Positions 42,203-50,991 of a DNA stretch of 50,991 bases are shown here, one piece after another (the first letter of the stretch is position 1; each line of letters begins with the position of its first letter). Below the pieces are notes generated by a model. The model was given only the letters and a program-made list of their open reading frames with translations, was not told where the DNA came from and searched no databases. The stretch covers positions 1 to 50,991 of the forward strand of contig NZ_JAINFL010000022.1 of assembly GCF_022458895.1 (NCBI RefSeq), written 5' to 3'. Origin of the DNA: Roseihalotalea indica (GTDB lineage Bacteria; Bacteroidota; Bacteroidia; Cytophagales; Cyclobacteriaceae). A program made the position numbers and the translations under genes.

Positions 42203-44649
42203 ATGATTCCATTTTGGCGTGTATCCCTAGCTGCATCTTTATGCCTATCTTTGCTTACCTCGTGCCCTGAAACAGATGATGACATTCCATCAAATACTAA
42301 AATTACAGCGGCGTTTACTACGATTGCAAACACCGTAGAGGTGGGAAGTCCTGTCCAATTTACTGATCAATCAGAAGGAAACCCTACTACTTGGAAATGG
42401 GAGTTTGAGGGAGGTAATCCTGGCACGTCAACGGAACAAAATCCTAGCGTCACGTTTAAAAATCCGGGCAATTTCCAGATAACCTTAACTGCTGTAATCC
42501 CGGTTCGCGTGATACTTTTAGTCAACGAATTGAAGTAACGTATGGCGATGACTTTTCTACTGGGCGCATAGCCATAGAAGGGGTAAATAACTTAAACTAT
42601 GCTTCACTGAGTATAGTATCTAGTCAAGGGAGCGGGGAAGTAAGTGCTAAAGGGGAGTATGCTGTTGCTTATCAGCCTGATACTTTGGAAGCATTGCCTT
42701 TACTGTTTACTCGGGGTGATGAAGTATTTTTTGGGTACTATACCAATGATGAATCTGACAGCTTGGTAACCGCTATAGATATAATTATTTTTTCAATTAG
42801 TCTGCTCCCTGAAGTTGCCTATATCGGGATTGAGAACTCGGAAATAGCTAATTACGTTGAGACACATCCGTCATATGCTAACGCTCAAGAACAACTGATA
42901 TTCTCACTTGGAAACAATGCTTCACCATTTAAGAATGAAGCCTATATAGAAGCGATTCGCAATATGGGAGATACGTTGGTTAACGGAAAGATAAATTTAA
43001 GCGGTACGGAAAATGGACGACAGGAGGAGATTCAAGGAGAGATAAAATTTAAACACTCGCGAAATGGAACTATTGAGTGGGAACCAACTGTCAATTTGTT
43101 CTGTAATCTAGCCTTTGAAATCAAGAATGGCGATCAATTAGAAGCTCGCCATTTGTTGAACGCTCGAGCTTTTGTGGTTTCACCAACTGGTTTTGTTCAA
43201 TATTTATCTGATAAATTATTTGAAGTAGCAGCCCCACCTAAAACTTCCTACAAGATGAAGGAAGAAGGCGAGTATCGTATTAGTTTTACAAATGGCTTAG
43301 GAGATACTGAACTGGCAGCGATGGCACGAGATTCTAACATTAAAGAAATAGGCTTAAACCTATTCTCTTATGTTCTACCTAAGGCCGCAAAGAATTTGAG
43401 TAAAAGTAACTGTGCAGAAAGTCTCACTGCTTTAGTTGTTGAGGGTGGTACAAATGCAGCTCGAGTAAAAGATGTAGCTGATTTGACAAATATAATCGTC
43501 AGTGTAAAATCAGATATTTTTAGCGCTGTAGGCAATTGTAGTGCTAAAGACGCACTTGGACTATATTTGAAGTTTATGCTTAGAGCGGTTGATCCGCTTT
43601 CGGAAGTTGAGGCTACTAGCCTTCTCTATTTAAGTATTAAAGACTTTCAAGGAAGTTTAGTAGGTTTTGATGACCGAAATTTTTTTGATAATGTATCCTA
43701 TGGATCTCTCAATTATAAGGATGGATATAACAAAGAACTGGAAGGTGCCATAGATAGTGAACAAACGTATAGCAATACTATTTTAGAAAAGGAAACAACC
43801 TACCTTATTGACAGAAAAGCATTCTCCACTGATGTGGTCCTTGAGGTCTCAGAGGTTCTCGCTAAAAAGCTACCTTTTTCGGGTGAAATTGTTTCTGGAG
43901 ATGCCAGTTTTTCCGGCGCTGATAGCTTTGAAACCGATGATGAAGGAAAACTAATAGTACCTCTAGTAGTAGGTGGAGAAACATCTGAAGTTGAAATAAA
44001 ACCTGCGTTTAGAAATCCTAAGATTAATGATAATGGAAGAACCATTTATCTCACGGTTATTCCGGAAAAGGAAAACTATACCCTGCAAATCTTGGATTAT
44101 GACTCGAACCCGGTTCAGACAATAGAGAATGGAACTTCTATTGTTCTGCCTAATTATGTCTCACAGCTACTTAGGCTGCTCAAAGATGGAGAACCGGTAG
44201 GAGGAGTATGGCGGGAAACGTTTGGAAGCTATCCAAATGGACCTGATGACATTCTTTTAAAAGATTATTCTATTGGACACGTTGATTTTAAAGTTGATTT
44301 AACGTTATCCAACGAAGCGTATCGAAGTATCGTCAATTCTACAGTGAACGTAGAAACTATCTGGGATGGTAAATCTGTAAGCACATATGCTTTGAAGTTT
44401 TCAGATGATGGTTACTTCCAGATTAATAATGATGGCTCAAATCTCTCTTATGTATTTTTGGAAGTTAATGCTTATCAGCGAGTGCATTGTAATAGTTATG
44501 TTGATAACTATGAAGTAATCGGAGCTATTGATCTTAATTATATATCACATTTTACACCTCCAGCCATTATGGTAGGGAAAGGGGGGGTAAAAAAAGCTAA
44601 TTCTCACTATAGTTGCACAGATGCATTTATATATCATAAAGTAAATTAG
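42203..44649 (+). pseudogene. PKD-domain lipoprotein, broken by one frameshift
   Basis: The first frame (42203-42538) encodes a lipoprotein signal (SLCLSLLTSC) and a PKD domain (VEVGSPVQFTDQSEGNPTTW, KWEFEGGNPGTSTEQNP). It ends GNFQITLTAV just before a frame change near 42495. The other frame continues NPGSRDTFSQRIEVTYGDDF without a stop through 44649, giving a protein of about 815 residues in all. Restoring one A (GTAAATCCC instead of GTAATCCC) rejoins them and completes the PKD motif. The large C-terminal part (beta-rich, unrecognised) is intact. So this is a single gene with a one-base deletion, real or a homopolymer sequencing error. Confidence 0.85.
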
Positions 44650-44780
44650 CAACAAGATTTTAGCATCAAGACTAGATAAACTTATTACTTAACATAAAGA
44701 GAATTACCCAACCAACATAAAGGATCTTCGGAAAGGGGATGTGAACAACGGATCCTCTACACACTTCTGCTGATGCTTCT

Positions 44781-47084
44781 TCATGATTTTATGAGTTTGG
44801 GTAGGAGTTCTTCCGGAATGCCCAAGGCCTCCACCAGGCCTGAGGCTTCCTGGCTCAGCTCCCAACAAAGGTGGTTGATCTCTCGTCTAATGGCTTTCGT
44901 TTTGCCCCCTTCCATATACCCATTTTCTAAGTACCATCCTTGGTGCTTTTCGATCTGAGATAAGGCGAAGAGCTGACAAACCTGGGTCAACACTTCACGG
45001 CTCGCCTCATCTTCCACCGGCGGTATTGCTTGCTGGAACTGCTCTAAGATGACCCGCTCCATATAGGCATAGCCTACCTGCAGCATATGGTACTGGGTTT
45101 GGTTAAACGCATCAAACGAGTCCATGCCCTGATCAAGATAATGCTTGAAGCGGGTGGCCGCACTCTTGAGTATGCGCATCTCCCGGTACTGAAAAGCCTT
45201 GAGATGGAAGGTGAAGTCTAACAAATGCTCACGACTCGTTTCGCGAATAGCCAGGGGGTTTTTCTCCGATAGCGTGGTGCGGGCTTTCTCGGCGATATAG
45301 TTGACCATGCCAAAAAAATTGATATCGGCGAAAGCCTTTTTGAACTCTGCCAACCGGCTCTTAGCCACGAGCTGCATCAGCACCGTATTATCCCCTTCAA
45401 AAGTGGTGTAGATGTCCGTATCGTTCTTTAGGCGATCCAGTCGGTTCTCCGACAGATACCCTTTGCCCCCCAGGGCTTCCCGGCATTCCTGGAGCGTATG
45501 GGTGGTGTTCCAGGTGGACCAGGCTTTCAACCCGGCAGCCAGCGCTTCTACTTCCTTCAGGTCTTCCTGCTGGCGGGACAAGAAACGCTCGGTGAGGTAG
45601 CGCAAAGCAAAGTGGCCGGCATAGGCATGGGCCAGTAAGGGAAGCAGCCGGCGCTGATGGGTGCGGTAGTTGAGGATGGGCACCTCCGGCCCGTTTTCCG
45701 GGCCAAATTGCCGCCGCTGGCCCGCATAGCGGATGGCAATGGTTAGCCCCAACTTGGCGGCACTTAACGCTGAGCGGGCAATGCCGACCCGTCCCCCAAC
45801 CAAGGTACTCAGCATGGTAAAGAACCGGCGATTGTCGCTACTGATCGGACTGCTGAATGTTCCCTCATCGTCTATGCTGGCAAACCGGTCCAGCATGGCA
45901 TCCCGATCTATTTTGACCTGGTCAAACCAGATACGCCCGTTATCCACTCCATTCAGCCCCATTTTATGCCCATTGTCTTCCACCCGGATGCCAGGGAGCA
46001 ATTCCCCCTGCTTATCCCGCAGGGGAACGATAAAAGCATTGACCCCATAGTCGGTCCCCTCAATGAGTAGTTTGGCAAAGACCGTAGCCATCTGTCCGTG
46101 AAGCGCAGCATTGCCAATGTATTCCTTCCCCGCCGCCTCATGGGGGGTATGAATCGTGATCAGGCCTTCCTGATGATTGTACGTGGCCGTGGTTTCCAGC
46201 CCTTTGACATTAGAACCATGCCCGGTTTCGGTCATAGCAAAGCAACCGGGCAGCTCCAGCGTGCCAATTTGTCGGAGGTACTGGTCATGGTGCTTCTGGG
46301 TGCCTAGATACAGCACGCTCATGCCCCATAAGCCAAACTGCACCCCAAACTTGATCACCATACTCAGGTCATGATACGACAGGGTTTCCATCACGGCGAA
46401 GTACTTTTGAATATCCCCCTCTCCCCCGTACTCGGGCGGATAAGCCGTTTGGCCCAGGCCCTGATCTGCCAGTCGCTTGCACCACGTATAAACCTGCTCG
46501 CGATACTGCTGAACGGTTGCATAGGGTGAGACCAAGGCAAATTCTTGCTGGACCAAGAGGGCTTTGACCTGCGTGATGGTCGCCCGATCATCGCCGTCTA
46601 GCACCGCGTTGACGACCGAAGGATCCAACCGTCGGGTGGGGTTTAGTTCCTGGGTGTGGGTGGGGTGAGCCTGACGCTGAATATGATAGCCTGACTCACG
46701 GCCCAGCACCCCCAATTGAGCCTCGATCAGCTCCAAGGCTTCTTTCATCGATGCCGAAGGAGGAGCGCTGGGGGTGTGTACGTTGGCTAGTTTCAACCCC
46801 GCAGCGGCCAGGTTGTTTTTCAACGCATCCGACAATGCAGCCGCGTGCTGCTGGATGATCCGCTGCCATTCCTTCAACGTATTGGGGGAGGGGGCCTGTT
46901 CCGGATGCAGGTGTAGGGCTAGGTAGTCTCGCTCCGAAGCGCTAAGCCAGGCAAATTGCATGACGGCTGCTCGGAGATCATGGATTTCCTGGTCCGTCAG
47001 ATCGGCATCGGCCCAGGCCAGGTACAAAAAAGGAATAAAGGCCAGCAGATTGGGATTTTCCAGGGCACGATCGGTCGTTTGCAT
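44781..47084 (-). CDS. Acyl-CoA oxidase/dehydrogenase family protein with N-terminal TerB-like region
   Basis: This protein of about 767 residues from ATG 47084 would oxidise acyl-CoA using FAD. Residues 1-75 resemble a TerB-like helical domain (LLAFIPFLYLAWADADLTDQ). Next come YGGEGDIQKYFAVMETLSYH, the FAD site CFAMTETGHGSNVKGLETTA, and a central HTPHEAAGKEYIGNAALHGQ, typical of acyl-CoA oxidases. The catalytic Glu is likely in DIYTTFEGDNTVLMQL, with KGYLSENRLDRLKND before it. Overall it is closest to peroxisomal-type acyl-CoA oxidases. No fatty-acid partner gene is beside it. This is metabolic cargo on the plasmid; its GC-rich base use differs from the neighbour upstream. Confidence 0.9.
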   Translation of the reverse strand: MQTTDRALENPNLLAFIPFLYLAWADADLTDQEIHDLRAAVMQFAWLSASERDYLALHLHPEQAPSPNTLKEWQRIIQQHAAALSDALKNNLAAAGLKLANVHTPSAPPSASMKEALELIEAQLGVLGRESGYHIQRQAHPTHTQELNPTRRLDPSVVNAVLDGDDRATITQVKALLVQQEFALVSPYATVQQYREQVYTWCKRLADQGLGQTAYPPEYGGEGDIQKYFAVMETLSYHDLSMVIKFGVQFGLWGMSVLYLGTQKHHDQYLRQIGTLELPGCFAMTETGHGSNVKGLETTATYNHQEGLITIHTPHEAAGKEYIGNAALHGQMATVFAKLLIEGTDYGVNAFIVPLRDKQGELLPGIRVEDNGHKMGLNGVDNGRIWFDQVKIDRDAMLDRFASIDDEGTFSSPISSDNRRFFTMLSTLVGGRVGIARSALSAAKLGLTIAIRYAGQRRQFGPENGPEVPILNYRTHQRRLLPLLAHAYAGHFALRYLTERFLSRQQEDLKEVEALAAGLKAWSTWNTTHTLQECREALGGKGYLSENRLDRLKNDTDIYTTFEGDNTVLMQLVAKSRLAEFKKAFADINFFGMVNYIAEKARTTLSEKNPLAIRETSREHLLDFTFHLKAFQYREMRILKSAATRFKHYLDQGMDSFDAFNQTQYHMLQVGYAYMERVILEQFQQAIPPVEDEASREVLTQVCQLFALSQIEKHQGWYLENGYMEGGKTKAIRREINHLCWELSQEASGLVEALGIPEELLPKLIKS

Positions 47085-47358
47085 AGGTATTTTTTTACAC
47101 AACTGCGAACAGGCCGGGAGGTTTTACTCGAGCTTAGCCATCGTACCTTCTGGCCATAAAGGTATGTAACTAAGCACACCTTCTGCGAAGATGGCTAAAT
47201 TATTCGTTTTTTCAGTACGCATCTATTTTCCTTCCGTTCAGCCATGGCTACCTATTGGGCGATAAAAGCTTCCCTCTAATCAGGGTGAGGGTTCTTTTTT
47301 CTACCCTTATTGTTTATCTTAGAAGATCATAACATTCTGCCTCCTAAAGCCCCTTCGT

Positions 47359-47754
47359 ATGACGTATATCTGTAGAACCTGCCATCAGCCATTTTACCCC
47401 CGCCGATCCGATGCCACCTTCTGTACCCGCGTCTGCAGGAACCGCTACCGGAGTTCCCTGTCCACGGCAGGTAGCCCTTCCGGCACCTCGGACACTGGTC
47501 AACCCCGACAACGCTGGCCCGACCGGCAAGCCCAGCAGTTTGCCTGTACGATCCAACAGCAACATGCTCAGCAACAGATTCGCAACTTACTGGCCTGCCC
47601 TACCCCATCGCTGCTTCCTCAGGAAGAGTACTGGGCCCACCGCCTGATGACCTTCGTCGGCTTAGTGGCCTGGCAATGGGAGTGGGAACAGCAGCAGGAG
47701 CGCCTTCAACAACTCACTTCCACCGAGTCTCTGGCAACCGATCTACGGGTATAG
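47359..47754 (+). CDS. Small zinc-finger-like protein
   Basis: This 131-residue protein has an N-terminal Cys pattern CRTCHQPFYPRRSDATFCTR, VCRNRYR: CxxC ... CxxxC, a probable zinc finger. The rest is rich in Gln and Thr/Ser (QQQHAQQQIRNLLACP) and ends with a Trp/Gln-rich helix (AWQWEWEQQQERLQQL). It is placed directly before the GTAGGCCTAC repeat region, so it might bind that DNA; this is only a guess from position. The family is not known to me. GC-rich codons agree with the flanking DNA. Confidence 0.65.
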   Translation: MTYICRTCHQPFYPRRSDATFCTRVCRNRYRSSLSTAGSPSGTSDTGQPRQRWPDRQAQQFACTIQQQHAQQQIRNLLACPTPSLLPQEEYWAHRLMTFVGLVAWQWEWEQQQERLQQLTSTESLATDLRV

Positions 47755-48225
47755 TCTAAATATTGGACTCGCCATCCGACAGACTCGGCGCCGCCCCCTT
47801 CTTCCTCCTCTAACTTCCAACCTCGGACCACGGGCTTTATCTCTCGAGGTTCACCTCCGAGTCATCCTTTTTCAGCCCCTTGGCCCACCGGGGTATCACA
47901 TCCTTTACCCCGATGCCACAGCGTTCTTAGATCGGTCCGCCGGTGACGATGCAGGATGGGCGGGGGAGCTACCCTCCTGCTGCCGAGCTTTCGATCCCTC
48001 ACCCTCGATAGCCGCTCATCAAGCGACCTTTCCCCAACAGAGCCGGCTATTGCAGTCCTTTCACCCAACAGAGCCGTCAAAAAAACCTTTTTTACCAATA
48101 TTTATTCTGTTTCCTTCGTAAATCCGTTGTTCATCCGTGGCACCGCTCCCCTGACGCGCCTGCGCCCCCCCCAATGCCCCTCACATCTGCCAGGTTGGAT
48201 CTCCTTTTTTTCTGGGTAGGAAAGA
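47755..48225. other. GC-rich non-coding, leading into the repeat array
   Basis: No convincing gene: open frames at 47862-48098 and 47956-48219 lie on opposite strands and overlap, with low-complexity Pro, Arg and Ser content. The plus strand is C- and T-rich. It could be leader DNA of the repeat region. Confidence 0.5.
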
Positions 48226-48836
48226 CTTGCTCGAAGGCTTCGGGAAAGCTTACCCGTAGGCCTACGAGAAGCTTACCTGTAGGCCTACCCGTAGGGTACT
48301 GGTAAGGCAGCTCGTAGGGTTCGACCTTTCGTAGGCCTACAAATGGCCTACAAAATGGTTTTTTTGGCCTACGCCGTAAGGTTTGACTGGAAGACTTTTT
48401 GTTGACTTTAACAAACGCACAACTGCCTATATATTAAACACTTACAGCCATTCTCGTAAACTTTAGAAGGTCTCTTTTGTAAGCTTCCTGTAGACTTTCC
48501 CTAACCTTACGAGTCGGAACCTTACCGTAGGCCATTTGTAGGCCTACCAGTAAGGCAATACGTAACGTTCAAAATTTTGTAGGCCTACAAATGGCCTACA
48601 AAGCGATTTTTTTGGCCTACGCCGTAAGGTTTGACCGTAAAGTTTTTTGTTGACTTTAGTAAGTATATAATCACCTGTCTATCAACTATATACACTAAAT
48701 CTTGTAAACTTTAGAAAGCCTCCCTCGTAAGCTTCCTGTAGACTTTCACAAACCTTACAAGCCGAAACCTTACCGTAGGCCATTTGTAGGTCTACCAGTA
48801 AGGCAGTTCGTAACATTCAACGTTTTGTAGGCCTAC
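48226..48836 (+). repeat. 248-bp tandem repeat with GTAGGCCTAC palindromes
   Basis: The palindrome GTAGGCCTAC occurs at 48256, 48279, 48331, 48538, 48579 and 48827, plus a variant GTAGGTCTAC at 48786. Copies 48331, 48579 and 48827 are exactly 248 apart, as are 48538 and 48786. Other marks also recur at 248, such as GGCCTACGCCGTAAGGTTTG (48366, 48614) and CTTCCTGTAGACTTTC (48484, 48732). That makes two full units and a diverged or partial start, each holding AT-rich inner blocks between GC-rich palindromes. It is non-coding and resembles a protein-binding or centromere-like region. CGTAAGG and TAAGGC appear between the palindromes. Confidence 0.88.
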
Positions 48837-49342
48837 TATCTTTTTTGTTACGATATACCGCCCGGATCAGGGCGCTTTTACCTCGGGGATCGAGCCTTGA
48901 CTGTCCGCCCCTATTCTTTCTGCGGAACGTTGACTCAACTGGTCCGACATTACCGTTCTGGCGGCTCCCCCCTTGCCGGGCCGAACCAAGGTCGGTGGAC
49001 GGGCAGAGACGCACCCTGACCCTATCCCGTTTTCTTCTCGGCTCCTCCCAACGACTTCTTCTGGATGAAACATGGGCTACGATCACCCATTACCCACGTG
49101 ACATCCCCAGGAAGTCCGAGTACTCCGAGCGGGCACCTGGCAAGGCGAGGCTCTATGGAAGTTCTGCTCAGCGAGCTACCTACTTTCCAGCAGAAGCCTA
49201 CAGAAAACGGGGAGTACTCATGGTGTCCCCCGACACCAGACAAGGAAGTCCCTGGATAGACCAGGGCACCGGAGGACTTGAGCCGGATCATCCCGCGACG
49301 GGGTCGCTTAGGTACCCCCCGGCAGAGCCCCTTGCTGAGATC
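48837..49342. other. GC-rich non-coding stretch
   Basis: This 506-base stretch lies between the repeat array and the primase-like gene. Open frames on both strands (for example 48845-49486) look random: mixed Pro/Arg/Ser, no domain, and one runs into the primase gene in antisense. The segment could be a structured RNA or a replication control region. I could not identify any known RNA class. Confidence 0.45.
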
Positions 49343-50290
49343 TTACCTTTTCCAGCGAGCCAGTGCTTGTTGGAAGTGCTGCTGACACGCTCGCAGCGTA
49401 TCGGACTGACGGAGTCGCACCAGATATCCGTTCAGATCCTCATCCTGGAAGTAGAGCCCCTGCATCGAGAGCACCGGGCACGATAACCCCGCTTGTAAGC
49501 GCTCTTCCGCCCGACGACCTCCCACTCCCGGATCCATCCAGCTGTACACCTTCGCGTAGGAAGCCCTTTTAAGCGCCGCTACGCCCCGATCGACCAGCGA
49601 GGTGCCATTCAGTACCACCACATCCCCTTGCAAGCGCTCACGCCCTCGTAAAGCCAATAATGACAAATAGTCCATGACCCCCTCAAACACATGCGCCTGC
49701 CGGGGGGCCGTACCCTCTCTGGGGCCACGGCCGGCCAGAAAACGGATATCATGGGCACTGGCCCCCTTGAAGTACGCATTCCGCAGGGCATACCCCCCTT
49801 GCTCATTGCGAAATCCCAAGGCAAAGTAGGCCGCTCCTTGCTGCCGAAAGTGTACTTCTTCCAAGTACCGCTGTCCTAGGGCCACCGGTAGCTTGCGCGT
49901 TTCGGTCAAGTAGCGCAGCAGTCCCGGATGCTGTAAGGGGAGCACCTGCTCAATGACCAGCGACCGATGGGCCGGGTCCGGGACCGGCGGGGGATGCCAG
50001 CGGAGATCCTCATAGCCGGAGAGCCAGGTGAGCGCCGCCGAGACACTCTCCCCCACCCCCGTCTGCTGGGCCATTCGCTGAGCAAAGTCGATGATCGTGC
50101 CCCCTTCGCCCCGACCGTGGTCGTACCACACATTCTTGGCAATATTCACATAGAAGCTGGGGTGCTGCTCTGAGCGATACGGGCTACGGTAGGCTTGCTC
50201 GATCCCGCCCTTATGGGTAAACACCACCGGGTGCTTCAGGGCCGCTAAGATACCGGCCAGGGAGAGCTGTTTGGCCTGGGCAATGGTCAT
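49343..50290 (-). CDS. Primase-like protein (CHC2-like plus Toprim), plasmid type
   Basis: This 315-residue protein is a Bacteroidota plasmid primase-like protein. The N-terminal region has the CHC2-type fold without the zinc cysteines (YRSPYRSEQHPSFYVNIAKN, VWYDHGRGEGGTIIDFAQRM), as in related proteins of the phylum. The C-terminal region (about 190-300) is Toprim-like: AHVFEGVMDYLSLLAL with its Glu, VVVLNGTSLVDRGVAALKRA, then VYSWMDPGVGGRRAEERL. The usual DxD is D-P-G here, so the second Asp is not conserved. It would make primers for plasmid replication or transfer, or it could have lost activity. It runs leftward toward the repeat array and away from the iterons. Confidence 0.82.
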   Translation of the reverse strand: MTIAQAKQLSLAGILAALKHPVVFTHKGGIEQAYRSPYRSEQHPSFYVNIAKNVWYDHGRGEGGTIIDFAQRMAQQTGVGESVSAALTWLSGYEDLRWHPPPVPDPAHRSLVIEQVLPLQHPGLLRYLTETRKLPVALGQRYLEEVHFRQQGAAYFALGFRNEQGGYALRNAYFKGASAHDIRFLAGRGPREGTAPRQAHVFEGVMDYLSLLALRGRERLQGDVVVLNGTSLVDRGVAALKRASYAKVYSWMDPGVGGRRAEERLQAGLSCPVLSMQGLYFQDEDLNGYLVRLRQSDTLRACQQHFQQALARWKR

Positions 50291-50592
50291 AGTTCAAAGA
50301 TACAACCCCCAGGCTAGCTTGCCTAATGTTGATTAGCGCTTGGCGAACTTGGGGTTAGTCTAGTTCGGCTCACAAAACCTCGATTTGCTTTTGTGCTTCC
50401 GATGAACCAAGTTAGTGTGACGAAACGGGTGCCTATCGTTGCATAATCAAACTTATGTTAACCCAATTACCTCCTCTCCTGCTCTCTTTCTCTTTCAGCT
50501 AGCACTCTCGTCGACGTTTTATAATCGATCGAAGTATTTATCGTTTTAGGTTAGAGTAATAAATTGATATACAGTGAATTACGTCTATAAAA
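50291..50592. other. Intergenic before the iterons
   Basis: This stretch of about 300 bases leads into the origin. A pyrimidine-rich tract (about 50467-50496) is the notable feature. The primase promoter should be near 50300-50350. No gene seen. Confidence 0.45.
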
Positions 50593-50949
50593 GCAACAGA
50601 TTCAGGGTTAAAAGCAACAGATTCAGGGTTGAAGGCAACAGATTCAGGGTTTAGCAAAATATAGCGCTATCTATTGATAATCAGCTTTTTATACTTGAAA
50701 AGCCTGAAAATTTGAATATTTCTAAGACAACAGATTCAGGGCTAAAGGCAACAGATTCAGGAAGACTATATAATATTGATTACCAGATACTTATGGGATA
50801 AAGCAACAGATTCAGGAAATGGCCAGATAACTGTTTTATCTAGCATAAAGCAATATTTCAGCTAATAAAATGCCTATTCCTGCATATTTTTTCCAAAATA
50901 TCCAAGCTTCCACAAATTTGTAAGATTGCTAAAAGCAACAGATTCAGGG
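50593..50949 (+). repeat. Iteron cluster of the replication origin
   Basis: Seven copies of GCAACAGATTCAGGG or close variants: 50593, 50614, 50635, 50727 (ACAACAGATTCAGGG), 50748, 50803 and 50935 (equal to 84). The first three are 21 bp apart and 50727 to 50748 is also 21, two helical turns, so initiator molecules would sit on one face of the DNA. AT-rich DNA follows. This is a classic iteron origin for the Rep_3 initiator encoded from 353. Confidence 0.9.
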
Positions 50950-50991
50950 TAAAACATGCGCTATTTAATATAGAGTGGCTTTTTTTGTTTA
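50852..50991. repeat. Terminal direct repeat (right copy)
   Basis: Identical to bases 1-140. Together they show that the sequence wraps around and that the true circle ends at base 50,851. Confidence 0.93.

Noticed and set aside
45412..46374. Plus-strand frames within the acyl-CoA oxidase gene
   Set aside because: Antisense of a complete enzyme frame, with no domain similarity.
48226..48836. CRISPR array
   Set aside because: The repeat unit is 248 bp with no uniform short repeat and unique spacers, and there are no cas genes.
48845..49486. 213-residue plus-strand open frame
   Set aside because: Composition is random GC-rich, it has no motif, and it runs into the primase gene in antisense.

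Overview
This window looks like a complete circular plasmid of a Bacteroidota (probably cytophagal) bacterium. Bases 1-140 recur exactly at 50852-50991, so the molecule would close at 50,851 bp. The host assignment rests on the protein families: a Bacteroidota-type RHS operon with signal peptides, a Fib_succ_major/FISUMP lectin-like domain, tail-fibre/LamG surface proteins, a plasmid Rep_3 initiator and a cysteine-less Bacteroidota-type primase. A TAnnTTTG -7 promoter box where one can be seen, and the general lack of strong Shine-Dalgarno sites, agree with this. No rRNA, tRNA, CRISPR array, relaxase or type IV secretion gene was found.

Layout. The replication and partition backbone spans the junction: GCAACAGATTCAGGG iterons (50.6-50.95 kb and base 84), repB, parA and parB (0.35-3.3 kb, overlapping genes). 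Three RES/Xre toxin-antitoxin modules follow at 3.3-6.2 kb, one intact and two with broken toxins, and then an XRE regulator. At 6.7-15.2 kb lies a minus-strand RHS operon: a large secreted RHS-like protein, a second RHS protein with a C-terminal HNH-like toxin tip, and a likely immunity gene 4 bases after it. It is followed by plus-strand envelope or secreted proteins (beta-barrel protein, LamG protein, S74 tail-fibre protein; 15.5-19.3 kb).

From 19.5 to 39 kb is an accessory mosaic. It holds two serine recombinases (one with its catalytic Arg changed to Trp), hypothetical membrane proteins, an HNH protein, an IS21 element, a broken IS5-type element, an IS630 element, a candidate ribbon-helix-helix TA pair, and a lipoprotein/M48-like protease cassette. 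Several dispersed repeats link these pieces. A compact putative defence cluster (Abi_C, TIR/deoxyribosyltransferase-like, zinc ribbon, FRG) lies at 39.0-41.8 kb, directly downstream of IS630.

At 42.2-50.3 kb lie a frameshifted PKD lipoprotein, an acyl-CoA oxidase-like enzyme, a small zinc-finger protein, a GC-rich region with a 248-bp tandem repeat carrying six copies of the palindrome GTAGGCCTAC, and a primase-like gene facing it. The backbone, the TA modules and probably the repeat array maintain the plasmid. The RHS operon and defence cluster are competitive cargo, and the ISs and recombinases explain the mosaic.
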